From assembly GCA_043553855.1 (NCBI GenBank), contig CP121336.1, forward strand, positions 558,001 through 622,000: a stretch of DNA of 64,000 nt, read 5' to 3'. The notes below the pieces were generated by a model. The model saw only the letters and a list, made by a program, of their open reading frames with translations. It was not told where the DNA came from and did not search any database. Both the position numbers and the translations under genes were made by a program. Shown one piece after another: positions 52,892 to 62,282 of this stretch; within the stretch, counting starts at the first letter, position 1, and each line of letters opens with the position of its first letter. Source of the DNA: JAUIAS01 sp030425395. Lineage in GTDB: Bacteria > Pseudomonadota > Alphaproteobacteria > Rhodobacterales > Rhodobacteraceae.

Positions 52892-53199
52892 ACGTCGTTG
52901 GCGGACGGCTAATGCCGTTCGCCAATCCACACCAGGCCTTCATGCTTCCCGCAGCAGTCGATAGGAATCAGCCCGTTCTGTTTATTTGATTTGCGCGCTG
53001 CGTTCTCAAGAAGCGCAAAGCTCTCTGAAGTGGGCTGACAATTGATGCGACCGTGCCGAGTAAATAGCAGCCGTTCATGTAACCGTTCGAATTTCGCTAC
53101 CATGCATTCAAACACTGACGACAAAGTGCGCTTTTGCATCGCCCCTTAGCCGGTTCAGGGTGGCTTGAACGGGTATCGATTGTCGTTTGGATTTTCAAA
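52892..53199. other. No gene recognised
   Basis: About 310 bases between the integrase fragment and the GlxA-type gene. A minus-strand frame at 52909-53139 has no recognisable protein feature. No repeat or RNA is seen. Confidence 0.4.
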
Positions 53200-54153
53200 T
53201 CAAACGAAAGCTGATCCGTGATGCTTGCGAAAGCTGCGTGCGAGAGTTGACGCGCTGGCGAAACCGCAGCGTAGAGCAATTTCGCCCCGCGTCATGCCGC
53301 CATAGCGAAGCAGCTCGCGCGCCCGCGCAAGGCGCAATAGCACATAGTATTTTCCCGGGGGCATATGCAGCTCACGTAGGAAAAGACGATGAAAAGACCG
53401 CTTAGGCATATTTGCAGCTGCGGCCAAGGCCTCAATTGGCTCAGGGTTTTCCAGCGTTTCGGACATGATTTGCAAAACTCGCTTGAGTGTGGGCGATGCT
53501 CTAAAAGGCAGCGATTGGTCTGGATATGACGCCCCGTGTCGTCGAGCGTTATCATGCAAAAACATAGCACCCGCGTCGAGCGCGACAACTGAGCCAAAAT
53601 GATCGCGGATATAGTCTAGCATCAGGTCTAGCGCTGCGGCTGCAGTTCCACATGTCCAGAAGCGCCCGTCGCGCACCACGCTGTCGGAGGACACATCGAC
53701 CTGCGGAAAGGTTTCGGCAAACTCGTCCAGCAGTTGCCAGTGCAGCGTCGCTTTGCGGCCCTCAAGGTATCCGCAGCGCGCCAGCATCCACGTGCCGGTG
53801 TCGGCGGCAATCACAGTGGCATTTGCGATCAGCGGATCGAGGCTGCGGCGCAAAACCGCGCCGCTTCGCGTGTCCCGAAACACATCGCCCCCGATCACCA
53901 GCGCCAGATCGGCTGCCCTCGCCTGAGCCTTGGGCCGGTCGGGCGTCACAGCGATGCCACTGGAGCTTTCCACGGGCAAATCAGTCTCGGTCAGAATGGT
54001 CCAGCTGATATCAAGCCCGTGCTGGTCACGCACCACGCGCAACGGTTCCAGCAGGCAGGCCAAAACCATGTTAGAGAAGGCATCGAATAGGAGGACAGTG
54101 ATGTTTAGACGCGTCATTGGCAGTTCGGGCTTTTCTTTTGGCATTTTAAGCAT
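53200..54153 (-). CDS. GlxA-family AraC-type transcriptional regulator, second
   Basis: This 317-residue protein has an N-terminal DJ-1/PfpI-like domain (ITVLLFDAFSNMVLACLLEPLRVV, VIAADTGTWMLARCGYLEGRKATLHWQLLDEF) and a C-terminal AraC domain (EALAAAANMPKRSFHRLFLREL, MTRGEIALRCGFASASTLARSFRK). It is similar in pattern to the regulator at 1120-2067. It is divergent from the CoA-transferase gene at 54219, 65 bases apart, and probably controls it. An ATG 12 codons in is an alternative start. Confidence 0.87.
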   Translation of the reverse strand: MLKMPKEKPELPMTRLNITVLLFDAFSNMVLACLLEPLRVVRDQHGLDISWTILTETDLPVESSSGIAVTPDRPKAQARAADLALVIGGDVFRDTRSGAVLRRSLDPLIANATVIAADTGTWMLARCGYLEGRKATLHWQLLDEFAETFPQVDVSSDSVVRDGRFWTCGTAAAALDLMLDYIRDHFGSVVALDAGAMFLHDNARRHGASYPDQSLPFRASPTLKRVLQIMSETLENPEPIEALAAAANMPKRSFHRLFLRELHMPPGKYYVLLRLARARELLRYGGMTRGEIALRCGFASASTLARSFRKHHGSAFV

Positions 54154-54218
54154 AGGCCCTGTGGCAATCGTTTTCTACGGTGAAGTAACACACCGTCTCT
54201 CGAACATGGATCAGCCTC

Positions 54219-56699
54219 ATGCCAAACCGCCCCCTCTCGCACATCCGCGTTCTTGATTTTGGTCAGTATCTGGCCGGCCCCATGGTCGGCATGATGCTGG
54301 CAGATATGGGCGCTGACGTGCTTCGGATCGATCCGCCGGGTGGCCCGAGGTGGCGCGACCCGGCCTTTGACATGCTCTCGCGCGGCAAGCGTGCGCTTAC
54401 GCTTGATCTGAAGTCTGACAAGGGTCTTCAGACCGCCCTTGATCTGGTGGCGCGCACCGATGTTGTGATTGAAAATTTCCGCCCCGGCGTGATGGAGCGG
54501 CTCGGCCTTGGGCCGCGTGCCTTGAAGGCTGCTAATCCGAGCATTGTCTCCCTGTCCATGCCCGGCTTTGCCTCAACCGATCCTGATCGGCGCGATGTTG
54601 CTGCTTGGGAGGCGGTGATAGCGGCGCGCACGGGGCAATTCACCGATATGGGCCTTAACCGCCAATTGATGGGGATCAACCCGTCGTTCACGCCTCTTGG
54701 CCTTGCCTCAGCTTATGGCGCATCCTTTGGAGCGATGTCGGTTCTGTTTGCGCTTGGTGCACGTGACATGCTCGGCGGCGAGCATATCGAAGTGCCACTG
54801 GCGTCGGCGCTTTTTGAAGGCCTTGCCTACAACAGCGAGCTGGTTGAGGACTACCCCGACCGCTACAAATCTCCCCGCGAATTCGAGCTGGAACGCCGCG
54901 CGCGGCTTGGTCTGCCCAACGATCTTGACTACGCACAGCTGTCGGAGTTTCTCGACCCGTTCTATCGGACCTATACCTGCGCAGACGGGCGCGGGTTTTA
55001 CATCGTCTCCTGTTCCATCGTGACGCACCCGCGGCGGGTGCTGGAGGTGTTGGGCCTTGGCGATCTGCTCGCCGATCTTCCGGATTTTGATGTTTATGTC
55101 GATCAGGCAGAGTGGCCGGACACCTGGGCGCTGCGCAGCTATCCTGTGGGCGAGCGCGACCGTGAACGCCTGTCAAATGCCATGAAAGAAGCCTTTCTGA
55201 AGCGACCCGCGCATGAATGGGAGGCCCTCTTCGGGGCGGCCAAGGCCCCTGCAACCGCGCAGCGCAGCACCCAAGAGTGGCTGTCCGATCCGCATGCGCT
55301 GGCCTCTGGTCTGGTGGTGAGCGTCGATGATCCGCGCTATGGCGAGATGCGCCAGATGGGCAATGTCGCATGGCTTGCCGAAGACAGGGAGGTTTTGCAA
55401 AAACGTGCAGGGCCCGAGATTGACGGCTTTCGGGCCGATTTGCCCGAGCGTCTGGCCGAAGCCGCACGCCCCGCAACTGGGGCGCAGGGCACGGGCGGCT
55501 GGCTCGACGGGCTGAAAGTTCTCGATCTGACCAATGTCATTGCAGGCCCCACGATCGGCTCCACACTGGCGCGCTTCGGCGCCGAGGTCACGCTGGTGCA
55601 GCCAGTCTCCCCTTCGGTTGATCCTTGGAATGCGATCGTCTTTGGCCTGCAGGCGCAGCGCGGCAAAGAGAGCCTGTTGCTGAACCTTCGTGATCCCGCC
55701 GGACAGGAGGCGCTTTGGAAGCTGGTGGCGCAAGCCGACGTCGTCACCATGAATGGCACAGACGCACAACGCACAGCTCTCGGGCTGACCGAAGCGCGCC
55801 TTGCAAAGATCAACCCAAAGCTCATCCTTGTGCAGCTTGACGCCTTTGGCGGGCCGGTGCCTGGTCCCAAGTCCGATCATCTGGGCTATGACGATCTGGC
55901 GCAGGCGGCAACAGGGGTGATGACCCGCTTTGGTGGCGGGCCGGATACGCCGGAAGAACATGCCCATTTCGGAACCATTGACGTTCTCACAGGATATTGC
56001 GCTTGCGTTGCGCTTGGCGCGGCGCTTGAACGGCTGCGGCTGACAGGCAAAGGCGGCACAGCGCGGGCCGCCCTTGCGGGCGCGGGCGAGATGATTCAGG
56101 CGCAATTCATGTATGACTTTGCGGCGCGCGCGCCCTTTGAGGAGCCTTCGGGGCGGAACGTCCAAGGCTGGGGGCCGTTTTACCATTGCTATAAGGCGGC
56201 GGACGGCTGGATGTTCTTTGCCGCTCCGACAGAGCGCGCCGCCGCGTTGGCGCGGGTTCCCGAATTGCAGGATTTGGCACAAAAGGGCGCGGACGAATTG
56301 ACGGCGCTGATCGCGGCCCGCTTTGCAAAAGAGAAGATCGCACATTGGGCAAACCGCTTTGCAGGCACCTCTGTCGGCGTCGTTCCGCTCGGCTCGCTTC
56401 ACGGAACGCGCGAAGACGGTTTGCAACTGGAAAGCACAGGTGCCGTGGACATCAAACGCGCGACTTACCGCGCCGTGCGCCACGACACTCACCCGATGGG
56501 ACGCTGGGTTGATCTGGCAGCACCCAATGCGGTCCGGCCCGCGCACGCCGAAATCACTATCCCCGGACCTGCGCCCAAATACGGAGCACAGAGCCGCAGC
56601 ATTCTTGCGCGTCTGGGCTATTCAGAGCGCGATATTGACAGCATGATTGCGCAAGGCGTCGCGGCTGAAGCGTGGTCAGAGAAATATTTGCCGGAGTAA
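54219..56699 (+). CDS. CaiB/BaiF-type CoA-transferase with two tandem domains
   Basis: This 826-residue protein has two class III CoA-transferase domains in one chain. The first (about 1-400) starts SHIRVLDFGQYLAGPMVGMMLADMGADVLRIDPPGG; the second (about 425-826) starts GLKVLDLTNVIAGPTIGSTLARFGAEVTLVQP. Catalytic Asp in such enzymes lies after the first third; candidates are RRDVAAWEA in the first and SDHLGYDDLAQAATG in the second. The substrate is not predictable. A dimethylformamidase-like gene follows 4 bases later, so the two should work together. Confidence 0.88.
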   Translation: MPNRPLSHIRVLDFGQYLAGPMVGMMLADMGADVLRIDPPGGPRWRDPAFDMLSRGKRALTLDLKSDKGLQTALDLVARTDVVIENFRPGVMERLGLGPRALKAANPSIVSLSMPGFASTDPDRRDVAAWEAVIAARTGQFTDMGLNRQLMGINPSFTPLGLASAYGASFGAMSVLFALGARDMLGGEHIEVPLASALFEGLAYNSELVEDYPDRYKSPREFELERRARLGLPNDLDYAQLSEFLDPFYRTYTCADGRGFYIVSCSIVTHPRRVLEVLGLGDLLADLPDFDVYVDQAEWPDTWALRSYPVGERDRERLSNAMKEAFLKRPAHEWEALFGAAKAPATAQRSTQEWLSDPHALASGLVVSVDDPRYGEMRQMGNVAWLAEDREVLQKRAGPEIDGFRADLPERLAEAARPATGAQGTGGWLDGLKVLDLTNVIAGPTIGSTLARFGAEVTLVQPVSPSVDPWNAIVFGLQAQRGKESLLLNLRDPAGQEALWKLVAQADVVTMNGTDAQRTALGLTEARLAKINPKLILVQLDAFGGPVPGPKSDHLGYDDLAQAATGVMTRFGGGPDTPEEHAHFGTIDVLTGYCACVALGAALERLRLTGKGGTARAALAGAGEMIQAQFMYDFAARAPFEEPSGRNVQGWGPFYHCYKAADGWMFFAAPTERAAALARVPELQDLAQKGADELTALIAARFAKEKIAHWANRFAGTSVGVVPLGSLHGTREDGLQLESTGAVDIKRATYRAVRHDTHPMGRWVDLAAPNAVRPAHAEITIPGPAPKYGAQSRSILARLGYSERDIDSMIAQGVAAEAWSEKYLPE

Positions 56700-56703
56700 A
56701 GCC

Positions 56704-58335
56704 ATGACACAAGACAGCCCCGCGCCTGCAACCACGCCCAGAACCCGCGCCAAAGCGCGCCATATACTGGACAACTACTATATTGGACCGGCGCGCGACG
56801 ATGCCGTTCTGGAAATCTGGGGCTATACCCCGAAAATGACCTATTATCCTGGCGAGCGCGTCGCGCTTCACGTCTCAACCACTGCACCTGACTGGGATAT
56901 TGAGATTGGCCGTGACGGCGCAGGCTATACGCAGCTCTTGCAGGAAACCGGCCTGACAGGCCAGCATCACCCCACGCCGCAGGACTGCTCGGTCTACGGG
57001 TGCGACTGGCCCGAAAGCTTTGTCTTCACCATCCCCGCTGCTTGGCGACCCGGTGGATACCTCGTGACGCTTCGGGCACGGCGCGGCGAAGATGTGATTG
57101 AAGAGCATCATATCATTCTGGTGCGAGCCGCCCCTGATACCGCCCCGCCGCCCTATGTTCTGGTTTGTGCCACGGGCACTTGGCTGGCTTACAATTGTTG
57201 GGGCGGATCAAACCATTATGAGGGGATAACAGGCCCCGATGGCAACGCTTTCTCGCCTGTCGTCTCGACCCAGCGGCCATGGTCGCGCGGGGTTTGCAAG
57301 TTGCCCGAAGGCGCACCACGCGCGCTCACGGACACGCCACCACGCGTGGGCGACATGGTGCGCTACCCCTATATGGAATGGGCCTATGCCTACGGTTATT
57401 CGAAGAAATACGCCTCGGCGGGCTGGGCCAGCTACGAGCGCCATTTTGCCCGCTGGGCCGAAAGCGAAGGCTACGCGTTTGACTTCGTCACCCTGCATGA
57501 TCTCGAGGACGATCCAGCGCTGCTCTCACGCTATGCCTGCGCGGTTTTCGTTGGCCATGATGAATACTGGAGCGCACCCATGCGCGACGCAGTCGATACT
57601 TACGTTGAACAGGGCGGAAACGTCGCGCGTTTTGCCGGCAACTTCCTCTGGCAAACCCGCATCGAAGACGAAGGGCGACAACAGGTCTGCTACAAATACA
57701 CCGCCGATGAGCACGATCCGCTGGCAGGCACCGATCAGGCCCATCTCGTGACCGGCGCATGGGAGATCGCGCCCGTGAACAGGCCCGGCGCGCTGACATT
57801 TGGCGTGAATGCGCTGCGCGGTGTCTATGCGGGACTTGGCAATTGCGTGGGGCGCGGCGCGGGCGGGTTTACGATCTACCGCCCCGAACATTGGGCCTTT
57901 GAGGCGGCGCAGGTCGGTTATGGCGATGTGATTGGCGCTCAGGCGCGCATCTTTGGGTATGAGGTTGATGGACTCGACTATCGGTTCGAAGACGGTTTGC
58001 CCTTTGCCACCTGCACAGATGGCGCCGTGCCCGAGATTGAAATTCTGGCCATAGGGCTGGCGACGAACATTGAAGCGGACCACAAAATCTGGGGCGAAAC
58101 GCCCTACATCGGCGCGGCGGATGCCGCGTTCAAGGCGATGGCGCTCTATGGCGAGGTGACGCCCCAGACACTGGATGCCTGCTCGCGTGGCAACGGCATG
58201 ATCATCCACTGGAAAAAGGGCGCGGGCGCGGTCTTTACCGCGGCGACATGTGAGTGGGTGGCCGGGCTTGTCAGGAATGACATGCAGGTGATTGCCGTGA
58301 CCCGAAATGTGCTCGACAGGTTTGGCGCAGGCTGA
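56704..58335 (+). CDS. N,N-dimethylformamidase large (beta) subunit-like protein
   Basis: This 543-residue protein has a beta-rich Ig-like part (about 35-140, YYPGERVALHVST) and a GATase-like C-terminal domain (about 150-540) typical of DMFase large subunits: WLAYNCWGGSNHY (Y163), GHDEYWS (284-290, E287) and DTYVEQGGNVARFAGNFLWQ. In the family I recall a motif VSFxRPY after the WGG segment; here it reads VVSTQRPW (W193), so one candidate iron-binding Tyr may be lost. Known enzymes are about 760 residues with a small subunit; neither the N-terminal lectin-like part nor a small-subunit gene is here. It is likely a related but different amidase or an unknown enzyme. Confidence 0.78.
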   Translation: MTQDSPAPATTPRTRAKARHILDNYYIGPARDDAVLEIWGYTPKMTYYPGERVALHVSTTAPDWDIEIGRDGAGYTQLLQETGLTGQHHPTPQDCSVYGCDWPESFVFTIPAAWRPGGYLVTLRARRGEDVIEEHHIILVRAAPDTAPPPYVLVCATGTWLAYNCWGGSNHYEGITGPDGNAFSPVVSTQRPWSRGVCKLPEGAPRALTDTPPRVGDMVRYPYMEWAYAYGYSKKYASAGWASYERHFARWAESEGYAFDFVTLHDLEDDPALLSRYACAVFVGHDEYWSAPMRDAVDTYVEQGGNVARFAGNFLWQTRIEDEGRQQVCYKYTADEHDPLAGTDQAHLVTGAWEIAPVNRPGALTFGVNALRGVYAGLGNCVGRGAGGFTIYRPEHWAFEAAQVGYGDVIGAQARIFGYEVDGLDYRFEDGLPFATCTDGAVPEIEILAIGLATNIEADHKIWGETPYIGAADAAFKAMALYGEVTPQTLDACSRGNGMIIHWKKGAGAVFTAATCEWVAGLVRNDMQVIAVTRNVLDRFGAG

Positions 58336-58389
58336 AGCGCCGGGCACTTGCAAGTGCCCGGCGCCGCGCTCCCTCTGCGATATTGCGCA

Positions 58390-59088
58390 TTACTCGACAA
58401 TGGCCGCCTGATAGGCATGCGCGTCAATGATGCCGAAGAAAGCGCCCATTTCGGGCATCTGAGACAGCGCGCCAAGGGCTGTCATGAATTCGGACTGGCT
58501 TTCCCACCCGATCATCACGACGTTTTTGCCATCAGCCGTGACGAACTCACGATCAAAGATATACCCAGGTTGCTCGGCAACCTTGCCGAAAAAGCCCGCG
58601 CGGGCGGCGTCGAAGTTATCCTCTTGACCCGCCTTGGGCGTGCGCACGGCGACCTCGAGCACCTGACCGGGTTTGTTGATGTAATCCTCAAGGATAAAGG
58701 ACGCGCCATCTGCGGGGGACACCTGCACGAAGGCTTGCATGTTCACCTTTTCAAAAAAGGATTGCACTGCGGGCATGCTCATCATCGCATTCGACGCAGC
58801 TCCGAAATCCTCCATTGAAGACCAGCGGGTCAGGCCGACATAAACGGGCAGCGGGCCGGGTTCCGGGAAAGTGAAGAATGCCTTGAGCGTCCAATCTTCT
58901 TCAACGCCCGGCGTCAGGGCCAGACCTTCGAGCAGCGGCGCACGTGCGGCAGTCCAGTCGGCAACATCACCGTTTTTGACTTCCTGAATGGCGATTTCGT
59001 AAATTGGGCCGGTCATCGGTGTTTCCTGTGCAGCGGCAAAGCCGGCGCTCAGTGCGAGAGCGGCGGTTACGGTAAGGGATTTCAGCAT
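58390..59088 (-). CDS. Secreted ABM/DUF1330-like protein with two alpha-beta barrel repeats
   Basis: This 232-residue protein starts with a signal peptide (KSLTVTAALALSAGFAAAQ). Two ferredoxin-like repeats follow (YEIAIQEVKNGDVADWTAARAPLLEGL and LEVAVRTPKAGQEDNFDAARAGFFGKVAEQPGY), as in dimeric alpha-beta barrel proteins. The second ATG (59088) is better placed after AGGAG than the first (59091). It should be periplasmic. It lies between the dimethylformamidase-like gene and a divergent LysR gene, which may regulate it. Confidence 0.7.
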   Translation of the reverse strand: MLKSLTVTAALALSAGFAAAQETPMTGPIYEIAIQEVKNGDVADWTAARAPLLEGLALTPGVEEDWTLKAFFTFPEPGPLPVYVGLTRWSSMEDFGAASNAMMSMPAVQSFFEKVNMQAFVQVSPADGASFILEDYINKPGQVLEVAVRTPKAGQEDNFDAARAGFFGKVAEQPGYIFDREFVTADGKNVVMIGWESQSEFMTALGALSQMPEMGAFFGIIDAHAYQAAIVE

Positions 59089-59181
59089 CATTCACTCCTG
59101 ATTTGCAGATGAGTTGAAGATGACCGACCGAAGCATTCTTTAGTATTGGCGATTAGCCGAGTGTATTGGTAGGTATTTTCT

Positions 59182-60084
59182 ATGAATAACCTTGATCTGT
59201 TACGCCCTGTCGCCGTGTTTCAAGCCGTTGTCGCGCAAGGAAGCTTTCGCGCGGCGGCCGATAGCCTTGGCCTGTCGCCCCCCTATGTCAGCCAGATGAT
59301 CTCGGATCTGGAGGCACGGCTGGGCCGTCAACTTTTATATCGCTCGACCCGCAAAATCGCACTGACCGAGGCGGGAGAAGCGTTTTTGCCCCATGCCGCC
59401 GCCATAGCCGACGCCTTCCAAAGTGGGCTGGACAGCATGAATCGCGAGGGAAGCGCCCTGAGCGGTCGGTTGCGTGTGACCGCGCCGACAGTTGCGTCAG
59501 GCCCCCGCTTTGGCCGCGTGGTTGCGCAGTTTGCGCAGACGCACCCCGATGTGGCGCTGGACATCACGCTCGATGACACTGTGCTGGACCCTGTTGCAGC
59601 GCGCGTCGATCTGGCCATTCGGATTGGTGATCCCGGGGATGACCCCCGCCTTGCGCGCAAGCTCTTTGAGACGCGCGGTGTGGTCTGCTGCGGGCCAGAA
59701 GAAGCCAAATTGATCAAAGACGCGAAAGACTTGAACGGTATTTTGTGGCTGCGCACCCCGACTATGCCGCGCAAGATGGCACTTTTTGCACAGGACGGCC
59801 GTGAAACTGTGATTGCGCCGAGCCGTCAGCTTGTCGTGAACAGCGCCCCGATGATCCGCGCGGTTCTGGCTGAGGGCGGCGGGTTTGCGATCTTCCCTGA
59901 ATTTTCGGTGCGCGATGCGCTGGCAGATAAAACGTTGTGCAACCCGTTGCCCGATTTCGCCACTGCCACGGTGCCAGCCTATGCCTTGTTCACCGAAAGG
60001 CGCACCGAGCTGACCAATGCCCGCGCCTTTGTCGATGCCTTGGTGAAAGGGCTGGTGCAAGGCCCCCAGCAAGCTGGCGGCTAA
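59182..60084 (+). CDS. LysR-family transcriptional regulator
   Basis: This 300-residue LTTR has the N-terminal helix-turn-helix (VAQGSFRAAADSLGLSPPYVSQMISDLEARLGRQLLYRSTRKIALTEAGEAF) and the substrate-binding domain (SGRLRVTAPTVASGPRFGRVVAQFAQTHPDVALDITLDD). It is divergent from the ABM-like gene, 93 bases apart. Its ligand is unknown. The stop overlaps the convergent aminotransferase remnant by four bases. Confidence 0.9.
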   Translation: MNNLDLLRPVAVFQAVVAQGSFRAAADSLGLSPPYVSQMISDLEARLGRQLLYRSTRKIALTEAGEAFLPHAAAIADAFQSGLDSMNREGSALSGRLRVTAPTVASGPRFGRVVAQFAQTHPDVALDITLDDTVLDPVAARVDLAIRIGDPGDDPRLARKLFETRGVVCCGPEEAKLIKDAKDLNGILWLRTPTMPRKMALFAQDGRETVIAPSRQLVVNSAPMIRAVLAEGGGFAIFPEFSVRDALADKTLCNPLPDFATATVPAYALFTERRTELTNARAFVDALVKGLVQGPQQAGG

Positions 60085-60422
60085 AGTTTGTGATGCGCAA
60101 GGGCTTGCGCCGCCACCCTGAAGGCCTGCTCGGTCCGGTCCAGATCGGCCTGTGTCAGAGCAAGCGACGGGTACAGCTTGCCCGGCGATTTGAAGATGCC
60201 GTTGTCGCGCAGGACGGCGTTCCAGATCACGTTGTCTTGCGGATCGGTATGTTTTGCACTGCGGTAGCCCTGTACGTCATGGGCTGTGAAGTAGATGTCG
60301 AACAGGGTTGGATCGCCGCAGATTTGATGGGCGATACCCGCATCATTCAGCGCCGCGCTTTGCATGTCCATCAGGCGCTGGAGTGTTTTCGCGTTGCACG
60401 CAAAATGTTGCATGAGCAGCAA
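60081..60422 (-). pseudogene. C-terminal fragment of class III aminotransferase
   Basis: The 113-residue frame matches the C-terminal part of class III aminotransferases or glutamate-1-semialdehyde-type aminomutases (LQRLMDMQSAALNDAGIAHQICGDPTLFDIYFTAHDVQGYRSA, then NAVLRDNGIFKSPGKLYPSLALTQADLDRTEQAF). The PLP-binding part and Lys are absent, so it is a remnant. Confidence 0.7.
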
Positions 60423-60566
60423 ACTGACTGAGCCGCCTTAGCTAAGGCCACTGCAGCCGTTATCCGAGAGCGAAATGAGAGGCTCATTGTATCGCAGGAA
60501 GGCATTCTTTGCCATGTTACACCAAAGTCGAAACTGGCTTTAGCGACGTGTCAGACTGGATGCTGC

Positions 60567-60770
60567 CTATTCTTCGTCAGCACGGATGAATGGCTGGTTC
60601 AGTGAAATCCGCTGCAACACTGCAAATACCACGCCGCCGGTGCAAAGAAATGCTGCGCAAGCATTAACCACGTAAGCAAAAGTCCAGTTTGTCCGCGATG
60701 TGTCAGTTCGCCCCCTCCGAGATTTTGCGCTTGCAGCGAATGACCGCAAAGCGGGCTGTGGCCGCAGCAT
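60567..60770 (-). pseudogene. Possible membrane-protein remnant
   Basis: This 67-residue frame has one hydrophobic segment (FAYVVNACAAFLCTGGVVFAVL) followed by QRISLNQPFIRADEE, similar to the last helix and tail of MFS-type transporters. Upstream bases show no fitting start. It may be the end of a deleted transporter gene. Weak evidence. Confidence 0.3.
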
Positions 60771-60803
60771 TTTGACCGGTCAGTGAACGGCAGCTTTGGG
60801 CCG

Positions 60804-62282
60804 TTACCTATCATCTTTGATCCACACAGGGCGACGGGCCCCACTTGTTTGTGGCGTTTTCGGTTCGCCGTCACCGACGCGCGCCCAGAATCCTGATTTA
60901 CGAGGATGGGTTTTCTTGAGCTTGGCAAGATAGGTTGCGTGGTCGGTCATTGTGCCGGGGCGCATGGCGTCCGCCTCTTGGGCCAATAGGGTCAGTTTCC
61001 CCAGATATTTTGCGCCGTGCCCATAGGCCTTGGATCGTGCGCGGTCGAGGATGCTGTCCAGAAGGGCCCGGTAGAGGATTGTCGCCGCCAAGGGATGATC
61101 GTGTTCCAGCAGGTCCGCGATTTTTGGCAGGTTTTGCCAATCACCTCCGTCCCAGCGGTGCGGGTGCTTCGTGATCAGCTTTGCCGCCAAATCAAGTCGT
61201 GGCCAATCAAGGAAGAATTGCAGCGCCTCCTCGGGTTTTGCCTTTGCCAACGCAAATGCATGAGCACGGTCTTCGGCCTCGATATCCTCAAAATCCGGTA
61301 GCAGTTTCAAATACTCCCGCAGGATGTCGGCGGGCAGGCGTGCCTCAAAACAGCGCCAACGCAGGGCCTGCGACGCCGATCTGTCGCCGGTGGCGTCCAA
61401 GATGCGCGCTTCCAGGCTGACGCGTTCTGACGCCAGGCCATCATCGGTTTCGCCAAAAGTGCGCCGCCCGGGCTTGCGCACCCATTCCAGCGCTTCGGCG
61501 GTGCGCCCAGCTTCCAGAAGCTGCGCCGAAATCGCCAGTGTATCTTGCATATGTGGCTTTTTCTTGAGCTCCAGCGCGATGAGCAGATCGAGATCCCCCC
61601 GCGCGGAGGCGAGGATCTGGCGCATCCCGGCCCATTGCGAGGTCATGGAGTAAAACCAGCCATCCGATTTGCGCGCTGCTTCTTCGGACTGCCGTTCGGC
61701 GATGGCGTCTCTCAGATCGCCGTCCCAACGTGTCAGAGTGTCTTGCGGCAGATGCGGTGCTACGGCCTCGGTAACGTCAGCGAGATAGCCATGCGTGCTT
61801 TCTCCAAGGGCGGTCATGATCTTCTCCGGCAGCGCGTCGGCCTCAGGCACCGGCAGGCTGGCGGCCAAAGCGCCGGTTGCATGGATCGCCTGATAATAGA
61901 CGTCTTGAACGCGACCGGAAGAATCGTCGACTCGTTCGAACACCTGTTCATGGGTCGCAATGAGGCGCAGCAACCGGTCTATGGCCAGCGCCGGGGCGGC
62001 AGGTCCAAGCTCGGATGTGATCGTATCGGTCAGGCTGCGCAGATCGTCGGCAAAAGCGCGGGCCTTGTCCCATTCGATAAAGCTCTTTGCCCGCGCCAGC
62101 CCGGACAGCCGTCGGTCGATCAGTTTGGCAATGGCTTCGGGGCCGGACTTCCCGGCCAGCGCCGCTTTGAGCTGCCGCCGGAACCCAGAATTGCGCTCGG
62201 CCTCTTCCATCACCAGCTGCGCGAGTTTGTCTGTGCCGAGATCTTTCAGCTTGTCAGTAGAGAGATCAGGTTTGCGGGCCAT
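60804..62282 (-). CDS. DUF6880 family protein
   Basis: This 492-residue, largely helical, repeat-like protein (LMARKPDLSTDKLKDLGTDKL start; SMTSQWAGMRQILASARGDLD; EEALQFFLDWPRLDLAAKLI; HDHPLAATILYRALLDSILDRARSKAYGHGAKYLGKL) matches the DUF6880 type seen in alphaproteobacteria. The ATG at 62282 begins the conserved region; an in-frame start 28 codons upstream has none. No catalytic motif is visible. Function unknown. Confidence 0.78.
   Translation of the reverse strand: MARKPDLSTDKLKDLGTDKLAQLVMEEAERNSGFRRQLKAALAGKSGPEAIAKLIDRRLSGLARAKSFIEWDKARAFADDLRSLTDTITSELGPAAPALAIDRLLRLIATHEQVFERVDDSSGRVQDVYYQAIHATGALAASLPVPEADALPEKIMTALGESTHGYLADVTEAVAPHLPQDTLTRWDGDLRDAIAERQSEEAARKSDGWFYSMTSQWAGMRQILASARGDLDLLIALELKKKPHMQDTLAISAQLLEAGRTAEALEWVRKPGRRTFGETDDGLASERVSLEARILDATGDRSASQALRWRCFEARLPADILREYLKLLPDFEDIEAEDRAHAFALAKAKPEEALQFFLDWPRLDLAAKLITKHPHRWDGGDWQNLPKIADLLEHDHPLAATILYRALLDSILDRARSKAYGHGAKYLGKLTLLAQEADAMRPGTMTDHATYLAKLKKTHPRKSGFWARVGDGEPKTPQTSGARRPVWIKDDR

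Noticed and set aside
52909..53139. Minus-strand 76-residue frame
   Set aside because: No recognised motif and no convincing start; left as non-coding.
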